A program made the position numbers and the translations under genes. 64,000 nt of DNA from Tritrichomonas foetus (Eukaryota > Parabasalia > Tritrichomonadida > Tritrichomonadidae): assembly GCA_001839685.1 (NCBI GenBank), contig MLAK01000186.1:31733-95732 (forward strand). Direction: 5' to 3'. A model generated the notes under the pieces. The model was not told where the DNA came from and did no database searches. It saw only the letters and a program-made list of their open reading frames with translations. Positions 41,271 through 50,675 of the stretch are shown piece by piece (position 1 is the stretch's first letter; every line of letters begins with the position of its first letter).

Positions 41271-44200
41271 TTAATTATGTATTTTCACTGATGATGTCCG
41301 ATGTGATTTTTCTTTGCTGCTAATTTCAATCCTATATTTGTACCCTTCTTCCATTAAATTTGTGATGATGTCTTTTTCATTCAAAATCACAGACTTATTA
41401 TTTTTTGATGAAAATAGATAGAATGTCATTTCTTGGTCGATTTCATCATTAAAGTTCATGAACGATAGAATTCGATCTTTCATAAGGCCAAATATTTCTC
41501 CTTCAATCAAATCTATAAAGAAATTGGGCTTCATGGACTTCTTTAAAAATGAAACTGGAATCAAAAACCGACTTTCAATGGCTTTCTGGTTCTCTGGAAC
41601 AGGTTCAAATCTCAAAACTGGATATTCCAAAAAATCCAAAGGAATAGAATAATCATCAATGATCTTTTCCATTAATCCATTATTAATTTGAATCAATCTG
41701 AACTTTCTATGATTATTATTTAAACTATTCACATCACACAAATCAATCGCATCACGTTCATTTAAGAGATGGTATTCATGGTTCATACGGTTCATTAAAT
41801 CACCAACTGTTTCATCTTCATTGAAAAAGAAAAAATGTTGATCAATAACATAAAGTGAGTCTATAGATATTTTGATGATTAGCAATTTTTGGAAATTTTT
41901 GACAGGGCTGAAAAAAACAAACAATTCATCAATAAATGGTTCAATAATTGAACTCAGTAACTTCTCATTCAGTGATGAAGTTAGTGGTTCTTGAGAATTT
42001 TTTGTATAAATTGCAATTTCATGTTTTGTACGAATTATTTTCTTAATAAAACAACAAAAGATATTAAATGTTATCATGTATGGAAATTTAATTGGAAATT
42101 CATCATAATTATTAATTAGTGTGATTTTTGAAGTCATTAATTGATGAGAAAGTTGAAAATATTCACTTGGATTCGCAGGCATTCGGTCAACCACGTCTAA
42201 AAAATGGATATATTTTTTTGAATATGGAGAATCTGAATCAAAAAATTCATGAGTCACTCTACTTTTTGTGTTAATAACGAAAATAGAATTCGAAACTGAA
42301 GAAAATCGATAATGACGATCAACAGGCACTAATGAATTCATTTTTTTATAATAAACTTCAATATCATTATAGAAATCAGCATTATATTCTAAATTTCTAA
42401 GAATAAAATCGGAACAATATTGATTCACATTATCATTTGTATTTACATAATTGCTGCCGAGATAAATCAAGGGATGGTGACTTTTGGAATCATATAAATA
42501 AAAAATCACAGGTTTTTTGGAATTCGATTGTTTTGACTTCGAAAACAATGAAAAGCTTGAATTATTATTGTGAGCTATATGGTTTGGAGGATTTGAAGTT
42601 TCTTGAATAGAATCCAAAATATAAAATGTTAAACCATTTGACTGGGTTTCTATGTCTGAGACTTTTGTTGTTGATGAGTTTTCTATTTCTTCCACAAGAC
42701 AGTCATCTTTAAAAGTCCATAATGAAAATGAGTCAGGCGAACAATTATTATAATTTTGGGCAATTAATAAATAAAGTTCTTTTGTCGTCATTGATTTTGA
42801 AATGTCTATTGTGAACATATTCTTTATTGAACAGAAAAATGAAATCCGAGCTTTCAAGCCATTATTTTTCATATTTAATTTAGAAACTAGATTGATGTTT
42901 ATTTTATCATTCTCAGTTTCATATCTTTGGATTAAATTTTGAACTTTTTCTGGTATTTCTAAAGGAAAATCAATAAAAATATCATTAATGTAATCTCGTT
43001 TTACATATACAAGCATATATGCGTTCCTTTCATCATAAAAATCCCCGAAATTTTGATTTATTGCTTGTTTTTCACTTGCAAAAGTAACTGAAGAATCATT
43101 GAATTGATACCACTGTTTCTCAGTTGTTGGACGTATAAAAGCATAATAGTGACCTGAATTTGCACTTCCAACATGCACCAAAACACCAAATAAATCATAA
43201 ATACCGCTTTCTTTCTTTGCAGTGTCATTGGTTTTACCAAATCTATTTTCATTAAATTTATTATCGATGTAATTGTTTGGATGAGTTTCTGGGGTTTCAT
43301 TTTTGTCAACACATTCATCTGAAAGGTATTGAGTGATGTCAATTTCTGGATTAAATTCAAAAAATGAGTTTATTTTCTTGTTTTGAGCCTGTCCATTTTC
43401 TATTTGAATTTCAAAACGTTTTAAATGAATGAAAAGAACTTTTGGAAACTTAAAAAAACGAGGAAACAAAGAAGCTTCTTGTTTTCCAAATAATTGGGAT
43501 TCATATTCATTTTCAAGTTTTTGTTTTTGGAAAGCAGCATGAAAAGAATCATTCAAATTATTCATTCCTTTAACTACAATCGAAAAAACTGTAAATTTAT
43601 CGTCAGCTTTTTCTTCAAAATCTTTTGTTTCTCCACGAATGTAATTTCTACAAATTCCTCCAAATAATTCATCAATTTTTCCTTCATATTCTGTATTTTT
43701 TAATTTCTCGCTAATGTTATCAAGTAATTCTCTGCAGAATTCATCAACATCTTGTTGAGTTCCAGTTTCAGAAATACTCCAACCAAATGAATCTGTCAAA
43801 AATTTTGTTGCAACTGGTCCTTTTGTTGTTTGTAGAAGACCAAATAAAAGCTGGAGGTTTAAAATAACATTTTTAGTATCATCAACATCATTTGTAGATG
43901 AATCAATAGAAAAAATTAATTTTCGAAAAGCTGGAAGATGAAATAAAACTTGTAAAATTGAATTCATGTAGCATGTTGCACCTTGATTGAGTAAACCAGC
44001 ATAATTAGCTTTAATATTATCAAAACTTGGTGGTTCGAAATTTTCAATATTCGATTTGGATTTTTGTGATTTGAAATTTTTAAATTTAAATTCATTTTTT
44101 GTAAAATCAGGGGAAATATGTATATCATGTTTTTTATGAGGTAGTTCAAAATTAGAATTAGTGGATTTCTTGGTTATTTGACTATCATTAATATCATCAT

Positions 44201-44927
44201 TATGAATTTCATCATCATGAATTACATCATCATTATCGTCATCAACGTTTGAAAATTCAGGTAAATTATGTTTTTGTTTATGTGAAATTGTATTATTTTG
44301 TTTTGGATAATTTTGAAAGTTATTCTGAGTAAATATATTTGAATCAACTAATTTTGGAGAATATTCTTCAGAATTCTGTGATGAAAAATCATCTTCAAAT
44401 TCTCCCAACTTTGGACTTAAGTAAGTTCCTTTGTGCAATTCTGTGGATTTAATATTTGATTTATTTGGTTCCCGTACGAATGAACGTGGTATTAAAAATG
44501 AAGATAATAACGAACTTAATGTGTTGATGAAAGAATTCTCCTTTTTTTTGTGTTTTTTTTCGGGTTGATCAGAATTATAACATTTTTGCCGAAATGTCAT
44601 TTCTAACTTATAAAGTTTTGGCTCATGATCAAAATAATGAATTTCAATCAAATTTTGCTGATGATTTTCATTAAATTTAAATTCTGATTCAGATTTTATC
44701 TTTAAATCTTTGATTTCTGCGTTGATATGTAAATTGATGCCTTTATGAGGAAGATTTTCCACAAAAACTAGTATTTGAATAACATTTAATTCAGATTTAA
44801 CTTCAATGAAAACACCAAATTTCAAATTAGTGAAATTGAAATCAAAACTATAACATTTACTTTCATTCAATTTAATATAATAAGTATTCTTTGTCCATGT
44901 GAAATCTTCATCAGGGATGAAGTTCAT
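41271..44927 (-). CDS. USP7-like ubiquitin carboxyl-terminal hydrolase
   Basis: This 1,218-aa cysteine deubiquitinase begins at ATG 44927 (MNFIPDEDFTW); the frame is open three codons further but without an ATG. Residues 1-115 could be a MATH/TRAF-like beta domain. A disordered Asn/Asp/His-rich linker follows to about 305. The UCH domain comes next, with Cys box NQGATCYMNS (about 315), QQDVDEFC, the His box GSANSGHYYAF and the Asn/Asp-containing WYQFNDSS. The remaining 560 residues look like tandem ubiquitin-like folds, as in the C-terminal half of USP7. All three catalytic motifs are intact, so it should cleave ubiquitin from protein substrates. The 5' 220 bp and the upstream region recur at 46169-47488. 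Confidence 0.9.
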   Translation of the reverse strand: MNFIPDEDFTWTKNTYYIKLNESKCYSFDFNFTNLKFGVFIEVKSELNVIQILVFVENLPHKGINLHINAEIKDLKIKSESEFKFNENHQQNLIEIHYFDHEPKLYKLEMTFRQKCYNSDQPEKKHKKKENSFINTLSSLLSSFLIPRSFVREPNKSNIKSTELHKGTYLSPKLGEFEDDFSSQNSEEYSPKLVDSNIFTQNNFQNYPKQNNTISHKQKHNLPEFSNVDDDNDDVIHDDEIHNDDINDSQITKKSTNSNFELPHKKHDIHISPDFTKNEFKFKNFKSQKSKSNIENFEPPSFDNIKANYAGLLNQGATCYMNSILQVLFHLPAFRKLIFSIDSSTNDVDDTKNVILNLQLLFGLLQTTKGPVATKFLTDSFGWSISETGTQQDVDEFCRELLDNISEKLKNTEYEGKIDELFGGICRNYIRGETKDFEEKADDKFTVFSIVVKGMNNLNDSFHAAFQKQKLENEYESQLFGKQEASLFPRFFKFPKVLFIHLKRFEIQIENGQAQNKKINSFFEFNPEIDITQYLSDECVDKNETPETHPNNYIDNKFNENRFGKTNDTAKKESGIYDLFGVLVHVGSANSGHYYAFIRPTTEKQWYQFNDSSVTFASEKQAINQNFGDFYDERNAYMLVYVKRDYINDIFIDFPLEIPEKVQNLIQRYETENDKININLVSKLNMKNNGLKARISFFCSIKNMFTIDISKSMTTKELYLLIAQNYNNCSPDSFSLWTFKDDCLVEEIENSSTTKVSDIETQSNGLTFYILDSIQETSNPPNHIAHNNNSSFSLFSKSKQSNSKKPVIFYLYDSKSHHPLIYLGSNYVNTNDNVNQYCSDFILRNLEYNADFYNDIEVYYKKMNSLVPVDRHYRFSSVSNSIFVINTKSRVTHEFFDSDSPYSKKYIHFLDVVDRMPANPSEYFQLSHQLMTSKITLINNYDEFPIKFPYMITFNIFCCFIKKIIRTKHEIAIYTKNSQEPLTSSLNEKLLSSIIEPFIDELFVFFSPVKNFQKLLIIKISIDSLYVIDQHFFFFNEDETVGDLMNRMNHEYHLLNERDAIDLCDVNSLNNNHRKFRLIQINNGLMEKIIDDYSIPLDFLEYPVLRFEPVPENQKAIESRFLIPVSFLKKSMKPNFFIDLIEGEIFGLMKDRILSFMNFNDEIDQEMTFYLFSSKNNKSVILNEKDIITNLMEEGYKYRIEISSKEKSHRTSSVKIHN

Positions 44928-45137
44928 CAAGCACAATCAAGTTTTTGGCAAAATTTTAACGATTAAAAAAAAGTCAAAAAGTTAACAATTTTTTGACCTT
45001 TGTTAAAATTAATTTACCTTTTTTAATACTCTTTTTAGAAAACTTTCTCAAAAATTTGATAGATTTGATGGAGGTTTGGACCATTTATTTATAGAAATAT
45101 AGGTGAAAAAATACGATTAATAATCATTCAATTAATT

Positions 45138-45467
45138 ATGAAAATCAAATTAATAAACGGCCATTCACGAATGCACTCAAGCGGCATCTATAAAGAGAAA
45201 TATCGGGAAAAGGCCAATCAGTTTTGGGCCTTACAAGAAAAAGATAAAACAGACGAAGAAAGAGAATATGACAATCTCATCGAAGAATTACAAAAAATGC
45301 TTGTCAGCTTTAAAGAAGAAATTGAATTCCTCGAAAGGGAAAACAGTGATTTGCAAGCCCAAATGGCTGACGCCAATAAAGTGAAAGCCCAATATCAGCT
45401 TCTCAAAGAGGAACAAAGCCAGCTTTGCACTTTGAAAAAAGAAATCGAATATTATCACAGGAAGTAG
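45138..45467 (+). CDS. small bZIP-like coiled-coil protein (copy 1)
   Basis: This 109-aa protein is divergent from the USP gene (210 bp apart). EKYREKANQFWALQEKDKTD followed by EEREYDNLIEELQKM resembles a C/EBP-type basic region running into a leucine-zipper coiled coil (EEIEFLERENSDLQAQM). The usual N-x-x-A-x-x-x-R contact set is degenerate (ANQFWALQEKDK), so DNA binding is doubtful. It might act as a dominant partner or simply be a coiled-coil protein. The ATG follows a TCATTCAATTAATT stretch that includes TCATT, matching the parabasalid initiator pattern. An identical copy lies at 46602-46931. Confidence 0.65.
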   Translation: MKIKLINGHSRMHSSGIYKEKYREKANQFWALQEKDKTDEEREYDNLIEELQKMLVSFKEEIEFLERENSDLQAQMADANKVKAQYQLLKEEQSQLCTLKKEIEYYHRK

Positions 45468-45956
45468 CAATATTTCAAATCTTAATGGAAAATAAAAGAG
45501 ACATCTTTGGACAGAAGGGGATCCCTGACAAAAAAAGATAGAGGAGGGGGAAAAAAAGATTATTTTTTCATATTTCCTTTTTTTGATAAAAATTGTTATT
45601 ATAGAATTTTTCAATGATTATTTTATTATTTTTCTCGATTGAGCACAATCTTACTTATTATTGGATAACTTCTCAGGTCGACTTCTGGAAAGAAATATAG
45701 TTTGAGCAATGAGTGAATCGAAAGTAGGTATTAAAAGTTTATTCATAAGTTTATTAATAAAATAGGAAAGGAAATCATTTAAACTTTTTTTACAAGTCTA
45801 GCAGAATATAGTCAACAGAAAATAAATCGATACCGATTATTGGTACTGGAGCAAACTATTCATTGGTACATAAAATAAATTGTGGTTTTGAAACTTAATA
45901 AAAGCAACTTCCTTCATCTACTAAAATGATTAATCGAATAACAAATTAATGAAAAA
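45468..45956. other. intergenic region between convergent genes (copy 1)
   Basis: 489 bp, repeated exactly at 46932-47420. Purine-rich GAGGAGGGGGAAAAAAAG occurs near 45541. No gene was seen. Confidence 0.35.
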
Positions 45957-46167
45957 TTAAGATGAGTTATTATATGAAGATAAACTATTATTAGAAAATG
46001 TTGATGAATTAGGATTAGAAAATGTTGATGAATTAGGATTAGAAAATGTTGATGCATTAGGATTAGAAAATGTTGATGAATTAGGATTAGAAAATGTTGA
46101 TGAATTAGGATTAGAAAATGTTGATGAATTAGGATTAGAAAATGTTGATGAATTAGGATTAGAAAAT
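45957..46167 (-). CDS. 3' end of HMG-box protein gene (copy 1, truncated at N)
   Basis: The C-terminal end consists of repeated FSNPNSST units and closes NNSLSSYNNSS-stop. It is cut at the single N (46168). It carries about seven 24-bp units versus about three in copy 2 and differs in two units (NPNAST here; KPNSSA in copy 2). It is probably an alternative allele or repeat-length variant of the gene at 47421-48842, not a separate gene. Confidence 0.55.
45991..46167. repeat. 24-bp coding tandem repeat (FSNPNSST)
   Basis: About seven units of TTAGAAAATGTTGATGAATT plus AGGA (minus-strand FSNPNSST). The corresponding place in copy 2 (47455-47530) has about three divergent units. Confidence 0.85.
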
Positions 46168-46168
46168 N
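46168..46168. other. single-N contig join
   Basis: One N separates the FSNPNSST repeat from a re-start of the USP 5' coding sequence, creating an artificial chimeric frame across it. Confidence 0.9.
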
Positions 46169-46391
46169 AATCTTTGATTTCTGCGTTGATATGTAAATTG
46201 ATGCCTTTATGAGGAAGATTTTCCACAAAAACTAGTATTTGAATAACATTTAATTCAGATTTAACTTCAATGAAAACACCAAATTTCAAATTAGTGAAAT
46301 TGAAATCAAAACTATAACATTTACTTTCATTCAATTTAATATAATAAGTATTCTTTGTCCATGTGAAATCTTCATCAGGGATGAAGTTCAT
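46169..46391 (-). CDS. 5' fragment of the USP7-like gene (copy 2)
   Basis: It encodes the first 74 residues (MNFIPDEDFTW to NAEIKD) identically to 44705-44927 and then hits the N. As it lacks the catalytic domain it is either an assembly duplicate or a truncated copy. Confidence 0.6.
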
Positions 46392-46601
46392 CAAGCACAA
46401 TCAAGTTTTTGGCAAAATTTTAACGATTAAAAAAAAGTCAAAAAGTTAACAATTTTTTGACCTTTGTTAAAATTAATTTACCTTTTTTAATACTCTTTTT
46501 AGAAAACTTTCTCAAAAATTTGATAGATTTGATGGAGGTTTGGACCATTTATTTATAGAAATATAGGTGAAAAAATACGATTAATAATCATTCAATTAAT
46601 T

Positions 46602-46931
46602 ATGAAAATCAAATTAATAAACGGCCATTCACGAATGCACTCAAGCGGCATCTATAAAGAGAAATATCGGGAAAAGGCCAATCAGTTTTGGGCCTTACAA
46701 GAAAAAGATAAAACAGACGAAGAAAGAGAATATGACAATCTCATCGAAGAATTACAAAAAATGCTTGTCAGCTTTAAAGAAGAAATTGAATTCCTCGAAA
46801 GGGAAAACAGTGATTTGCAAGCCCAAATGGCTGACGCCAATAAAGTGAAAGCCCAATATCAGCTTCTCAAAGAGGAACAAAGCCAGCTTTGCACTTTGAA
46901 AAAAGAAATCGAATATTATCACAGGAAGTAG
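46602..46931 (+). CDS. small bZIP-like coiled-coil protein (copy 2)
   Basis: Identical in sequence to 45138-45467, including flanks. See that entry for the domain reading. If the duplication is an assembly artefact there is only one gene. Confidence 0.6.
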   Translation: MKIKLINGHSRMHSSGIYKEKYREKANQFWALQEKDKTDEEREYDNLIEELQKMLVSFKEEIEFLERENSDLQAQMADANKVKAQYQLLKEEQSQLCTLKKEIEYYHRK

Positions 46932-47420
46932 CAATATTTCAAATCTTAATGGAAAATAAAAGAGACATCTTTGGACAGAAGGGGATCCCTGACAAAAAAA
47001 GATAGAGGAGGGGGAAAAAAAGATTATTTTTTCATATTTCCTTTTTTTGATAAAAATTGTTATTATAGAATTTTTCAATGATTATTTTATTATTTTTCTC
47101 GATTGAGCACAATCTTACTTATTATTGGATAACTTCTCAGGTCGACTTCTGGAAAGAAATATAGTTTGAGCAATGAGTGAATCGAAAGTAGGTATTAAAA
47201 GTTTATTCATAAGTTTATTAATAAAATAGGAAAGGAAATCATTTAAACTTTTTTTACAAGTCTAGCAGAATATAGTCAACAGAAAATAAATCGATACCGA
47301 TTATTGGTACTGGAGCAAACTATTCATTGGTACATAAAATAAATTGTGGTTTTGAAACTTAATAAAAGCAACTTCCTTCATCTACTAAAATGATTAATCG
47401 AATAACAAATTAATGAAAAA
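46932..47420. other. intergenic region between convergent genes (copy 2)
   Basis: Exact repeat of 45468-45956, with no independent feature. Confidence 0.35.
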
Positions 47421-48842
47421 TTAAGATGAGTTATTATATGAAGATAAACTATTATTAGAAAATGTTGATGAATTAGGATTAGAAAATGCTGATGAATTAG
47501 GCTTAGAAAATGTTGATGAATTAGGATTAAAAAGATCATTAGTGATAACATTTTCTCTCTGTGATATGACTGCATCAGTATTGAATTGGCTATCTTCACT
47601 ATCAGTTAAATATTCTTCTCCTTCATAATCTAGTAAGTCATCATCTTCTTGATAAATGTCGAATTGGCTAGCAATATGATCTAGCATAAATTTAATTTTT
47701 TCCTCTTCTTCTTCTTCGTCATCTTTTGAGGAATAAAATCCAGTTTTGGTAGATTCCCAAGAAAGTTTTTGTTTATTTAAATTGCTATTATGGTATGATG
47801 GTTCTTTGATTGGATCTCCCCATCCATTAAACTCCGATGAAGAGCCAAATTGTGTTGATAAATTCGAAGAAACCCCGCTATTTTGGGAAATAAATATGTT
47901 AGATTGGCTTTGCGTGCTCATTTGGAAGGCTTGTTCAAGAGAATTAATAGAATTTATAATAGTATTTAAGACATTCTGTGCATTGGCTTGATTATTGGAC
48001 ATATTTTCTCTGTTATTTGTATCAACAATGTTTAACGAATTCATAGAATTTGTTTGATTTTCCAGATTTGTCACATTAATTAAATTGTTTGGATTAATTT
48101 GATTATTGGGATTAATTTGATCATTGGGATAAATTTGATCATTGGGATTAATTTGATTATTGGGATTAATTTGATNNTTNGGATNAATTTGATCATTGGG
48201 ATNAATTTGATNATTGGGATTAATTTGATTNTTNGGATTAATTTGATCATTGGGATAAATTTGATCATTGGGATTAATTTGATTATTGGGATTAATTTGA
48301 TCATTGGGATAAATTTGATCATTGGGATTAATTTGATTATTGGGATTAATTTGATTGTTTGGATTAATTTGATCATTGGGATAAATTTGATTGATTGGAT
48401 TAATTTGATTATTTGGATTAAGCAGATTTTGATTGTTTTGATTTGATGAATTAATTGGATTAGACTGTTGTGAACATTGATTTAGACAATTTGTTTGATT
48501 TGCAGTATGAAAAAGATTAGTGGGAGACACAAAAGGCTCCTGAGTTGCATGTGAAAAGACTTTCTGTTGGGTCAAGTTTTGTGATTGATTTAAAGATTTC
48601 GAATTCGCTTGAGTTGTGGAATTTTGGCCTGCGGTTATTCGAATATAATTTTTCAGTTTTTCTTGTGATCTAATCAAATAATTTTTTTTCTCATCATTTG
48701 ATAATTTTATCCATAATTCCATAACGATCTGTGAAGCATCAAATTTTGAGATATTAGGGTTCTCTTTATGAACCTGATCGATAACATCAACATGAAAAAG
48801 GTATATTGGAGAACAGTTGGGAACTAACGTCTGATTAAACAT
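47421..48842 (-). CDS. HMG-box protein with Asn-rich repeat region
   Basis: This protein of about 473 aa starts at ATG 48842. Residues about 12-68 form an HMG box: PIYLFHVDVIDQVHKENPNI, then FDASQIVMELW and LSNDEKKNYLI, keeping the conserved P, F, W, K and Y positions. It should bend DNA as a chromatin or transcription factor. A Gln/Asn-rich segment follows that contains an 18-bp repeat (NQINPN/DQIYPN), scattered with ambiguous bases. Next come a Ser/Gln-rich stretch, an acidic patch (KDDEEEEEEKI, then EDDDLLDYEGEEY) and FSNPNSST repeats at the C-terminus. Asn-rich low complexity may behave as a prion-like region. Exact length is uncertain because of the Ns. Confidence 0.82.
   Translation of the reverse strand: MFNQTLVPNCSPIYLFHVDVIDQVHKENPNISKFDASQIVMELWIKLSNDEKKNYLIRSQEKLKNYIRITAGQNSTTQANSKSLNQSQNLTQQKVFSHATQEPFVSPTNLFHTANQTNCLNQCSQQSNPINSSNQNNQNLLNPNNQINPINQIYPNDQINPNNQINPNNQINPNDQIYPNDQINPNNQINPNDQIYPNDQINXXNQINPNXQIXPNDQIXXXXQINPNNQINPNDQIYPNDQINPNNQINPNNLINVTNLENQTNSMNSLNIVDTNNRENMSNNQANAQNVLNTIINSINSLEQAFQMSTQSQSNIFISQNSGVSSNLSTQFGSSSEFNGWGDPIKEPSYHNSNLNKQKLSWESTKTGFYSSKDDEEEEEEKIKFMLDHIASQFDIYQEDDDLLDYEGEEYLTDSEDSQFNTDAVISQRENVITNDLFNPNSSTFSKPNSSAFSNPNSSTFSNNSLSSYNNSS
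48084..48420. repeat. 18-bp coding tandem repeat (NQINPN) with ambiguous bases
   Basis: About 18 units of GGATTAATTTGATTATTG with TTG/CATTGG variants lie inside the HMG-box gene. Ns at 48176-48234 fall on the variable positions, consistent with a collapsed repeat consensus. Confidence 0.9.
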
Positions 48843-49154
48843 TTTCCAAAAAAAATTATGACTACTTATGACGCTTTCTTCTTTACTAAAAATTCAATGA
48901 AACATAAAATAATAGAAAAACATAGAAGAAGGAGTTGATTCAGATTTTTTTGGTCATGAAATATATTCAATCCTCGAAAACGTCAAAATTGATATATTAA
49001 AGAATATCTAGGTATCGAATTTATTTTCCTGTAATTTTTATTCCTAAAAAAAGAAAGGTAAAAAAATTTCATGGTCTATTTTTATAATAAATTACAAAAT
49101 TCGAATTTTTTTTTTTTTTTTTTTGATATAAGCATTTACAGCATAAACAACAGT
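48843..49154. other. intergenic region
   Basis: 312 bp of A+T-rich DNA with a T-run near 49108-49124, between the start of the HMG gene and the end of the kinase gene. No other feature was seen. Confidence 0.3.
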
Positions 49155-50156
49155 TCATTTATAATAAACATCAAAGAAAGGATGGTGTAAAGCATCTCTA
49201 CATGTAATTCTTTCTCCATGATCCACAGTTAATAATTTTTTCATTAAATCAATCGCCAAATCATCACGAATATCTTCTCTTATCATTTCAATCGCTTCAT
49301 CCCATGTTGGTTTATCGTACTGGTCAATATAAGGCCAATATGTGTCAGGTACCTCAAGTCCATATTTATCGATATATTTATGAATTTCATCTTTTCCCCA
49401 TAATTTAGTTATACTTGCCAACACTTCCTCATAAATTGATCCTTTTATAAAACCAATTCCGAACATCATTTCTGCCATAATGCAGCCAATTCCCCAAACA
49501 TCGACAGCATAATCATAAAAATGATAGTTTAACAAAAGCTCGGGCGCTTTGTATCTCATTGTAGAGACGCGAACAGAGTATTGCTTCATTGGGTAGTATA
49601 AATCTGCAAGTCCCCAATCAATAATTGAAATTTGATTTTTTCTGATATTTATCAAAACGTTGCCTGGCTTGATGTCCCGGTGCATAACGCCTTTTGCATG
49701 GCAGCTGTCCATTGTGATAATGATCATATATATGTAATAGCGGATCTCTTCGATTGAAAAAATTGGATATATTTTTCGCGCAGATTCTGAATGAAAGTAC
49801 TCCGTGACAATAGAAATTGTGCCCGTTAACTCATCGCGAATGACATCGTACAATTTAACTACATTCGGGCCTTGGAGTCGTTGAAGTAAATATATTTCTT
49901 TTTGAACTTTTTGAAAAACGACATTTTTGAGGACTTTGATTGCACAGAAACCTTTCGAACAGTTTCCTGCAAAAACTATGGAATATTTGCCGCTTCCTAT
50001 TATTGAGATAATTCGATAGCGGTTCACTTTGCCGTATTTGATCTCGTTTTTGGAATATTCTTCTTCGTGGTTTGGATAGAGATACTGGTTGTAATACGCA
50101 TAGACAGGCGAAATCGAGTTGATCTTATAGTGCGTGATTGGAATTGGATGAGACAT
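49155..50156 (-). CDS. casein kinase 2 alpha-like protein kinase
   Basis: This 333-aa CMGC kinase has a glycine loop GSGKYSIVFAG (54-64), lysine in CAIKVLK (Lys74), HRDIKPGNVLIN (159-170), and DWG in place of DFG (180-182), a CK2 hallmark. It also has the CK2-type DYAVDVWGIGCIMAEMMFG and a C-terminal HPFFD. It differs from typical CK2-alpha in having APE rather than GPE (204-206), and in lacking the basic cluster after the lysine (NVVFQKVQKE instead of a K/R run) that normally recognises acidic substrates and is contacted by inhibitors. Catalytic residues are intact. It probably phosphorylates Ser/Thr in nucleus and cytosol as a diverged paralogue. The ATG at 50156 is well placed. Confidence 0.9.
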   Translation of the reverse strand: MSHPIPITHYKINSISPVYAYYNQYLYPNHEEEYSKNEIKYGKVNRYRIISIIGSGKYSIVFAGNCSKGFCAIKVLKNVVFQKVQKEIYLLQRLQGPNVVKLYDVIRDELTGTISIVTEYFHSESARKIYPIFSIEEIRYYIYMIIITMDSCHAKGVMHRDIKPGNVLINIRKNQISIIDWGLADLYYPMKQYSVRVSTMRYKAPELLLNYHFYDYAVDVWGIGCIMAEMMFGIGFIKGSIYEEVLASITKLWGKDEIHKYIDKYGLEVPDTYWPYIDQYDKPTWDEAIEMIREDIRDDLAIDLMKKLLTVDHGERITCRDALHHPFFDVYYK

Positions 50157-50675
50157 TCTTCGAATTTGAATTGATTCATTGAATTTTTCAATTTATTATT
50201 CAAGTTATTTTTCACCATCTGAAAAGGTGTGAGAGGTTTTTTCTCAAAATATAAATTGATTATACTTTTTCATAGCATATTATGGTAAGTTTAAAATATA
50301 GTTATATCCATATTGCATCATTTATGAGTCTTATGAAATATAATTTATATTACAAATATTAAGAAGTATACAGTAGTAAAATTTCTTCCCTTAACTCATT
50401 CAATAATATTTATGACTTTATTCTGACTTTTGAAAAGCACGAAGCAGGTAGATTTATAATTTTTCATATGTTGTGTTCGTGAAATAAGCAATTATTCATA
50501 CAAATAACAACATGTATGTCGTTATCAAGCAAAGTCACTGAGTGGGAAAATGGAAGTCATACTTTTGTATTTATTAAGTGTGAAAATGAGTATTATATGG
50601 CGATTTGCAATTCAAATGCAATACTTGAGTTCCCTCATTCCATTTGCAATTTTTCATATAACATGTCCTTCCAAA
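50157..50675. other. divergent intergenic region
   Basis: 519 bp between the kinase and the chromodomain gene. It includes alternative in-frame ATGs for the latter at 50550 and 50586. TCATA at about 50654 lies 20 nt before the favoured ATG and fits the parabasalid initiator pattern. Confidence 0.35.

Larger units (their letters stand above)
44705..46024. repeat. 1.32-kb exact duplication, copy 1
   Basis: It is identical, at a constant offset of 1,464 bp, to 46169-47488. It covers the 5' end of the USP gene, the small coiled-coil gene and the 3' end of the HMG-box gene. Copy 1 continues into extra 24-bp repeats and ends at a single N (46168), so a contig-overlap artefact is likely. Confidence 0.9.
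46169..47488. repeat. 1.32-kb exact duplication, copy 2
   Basis: Second copy of 44705-46024. The first difference is C at 47489 versus T at 46025, inside the 24-bp repeat. It leads into the complete HMG-box gene. Confidence 0.9.

Noticed and set aside
45957..46400. 147-residue protein joining the USP N-terminus to FSNPNSST repeats
   Set aside because: It exists only by reading through the single N that joins two contigs.
48099..48446. Plus-strand ORF of INLIIG repeats
   Set aside because: It is the antisense shadow of the Asn-rich repeat in the HMG-box gene.
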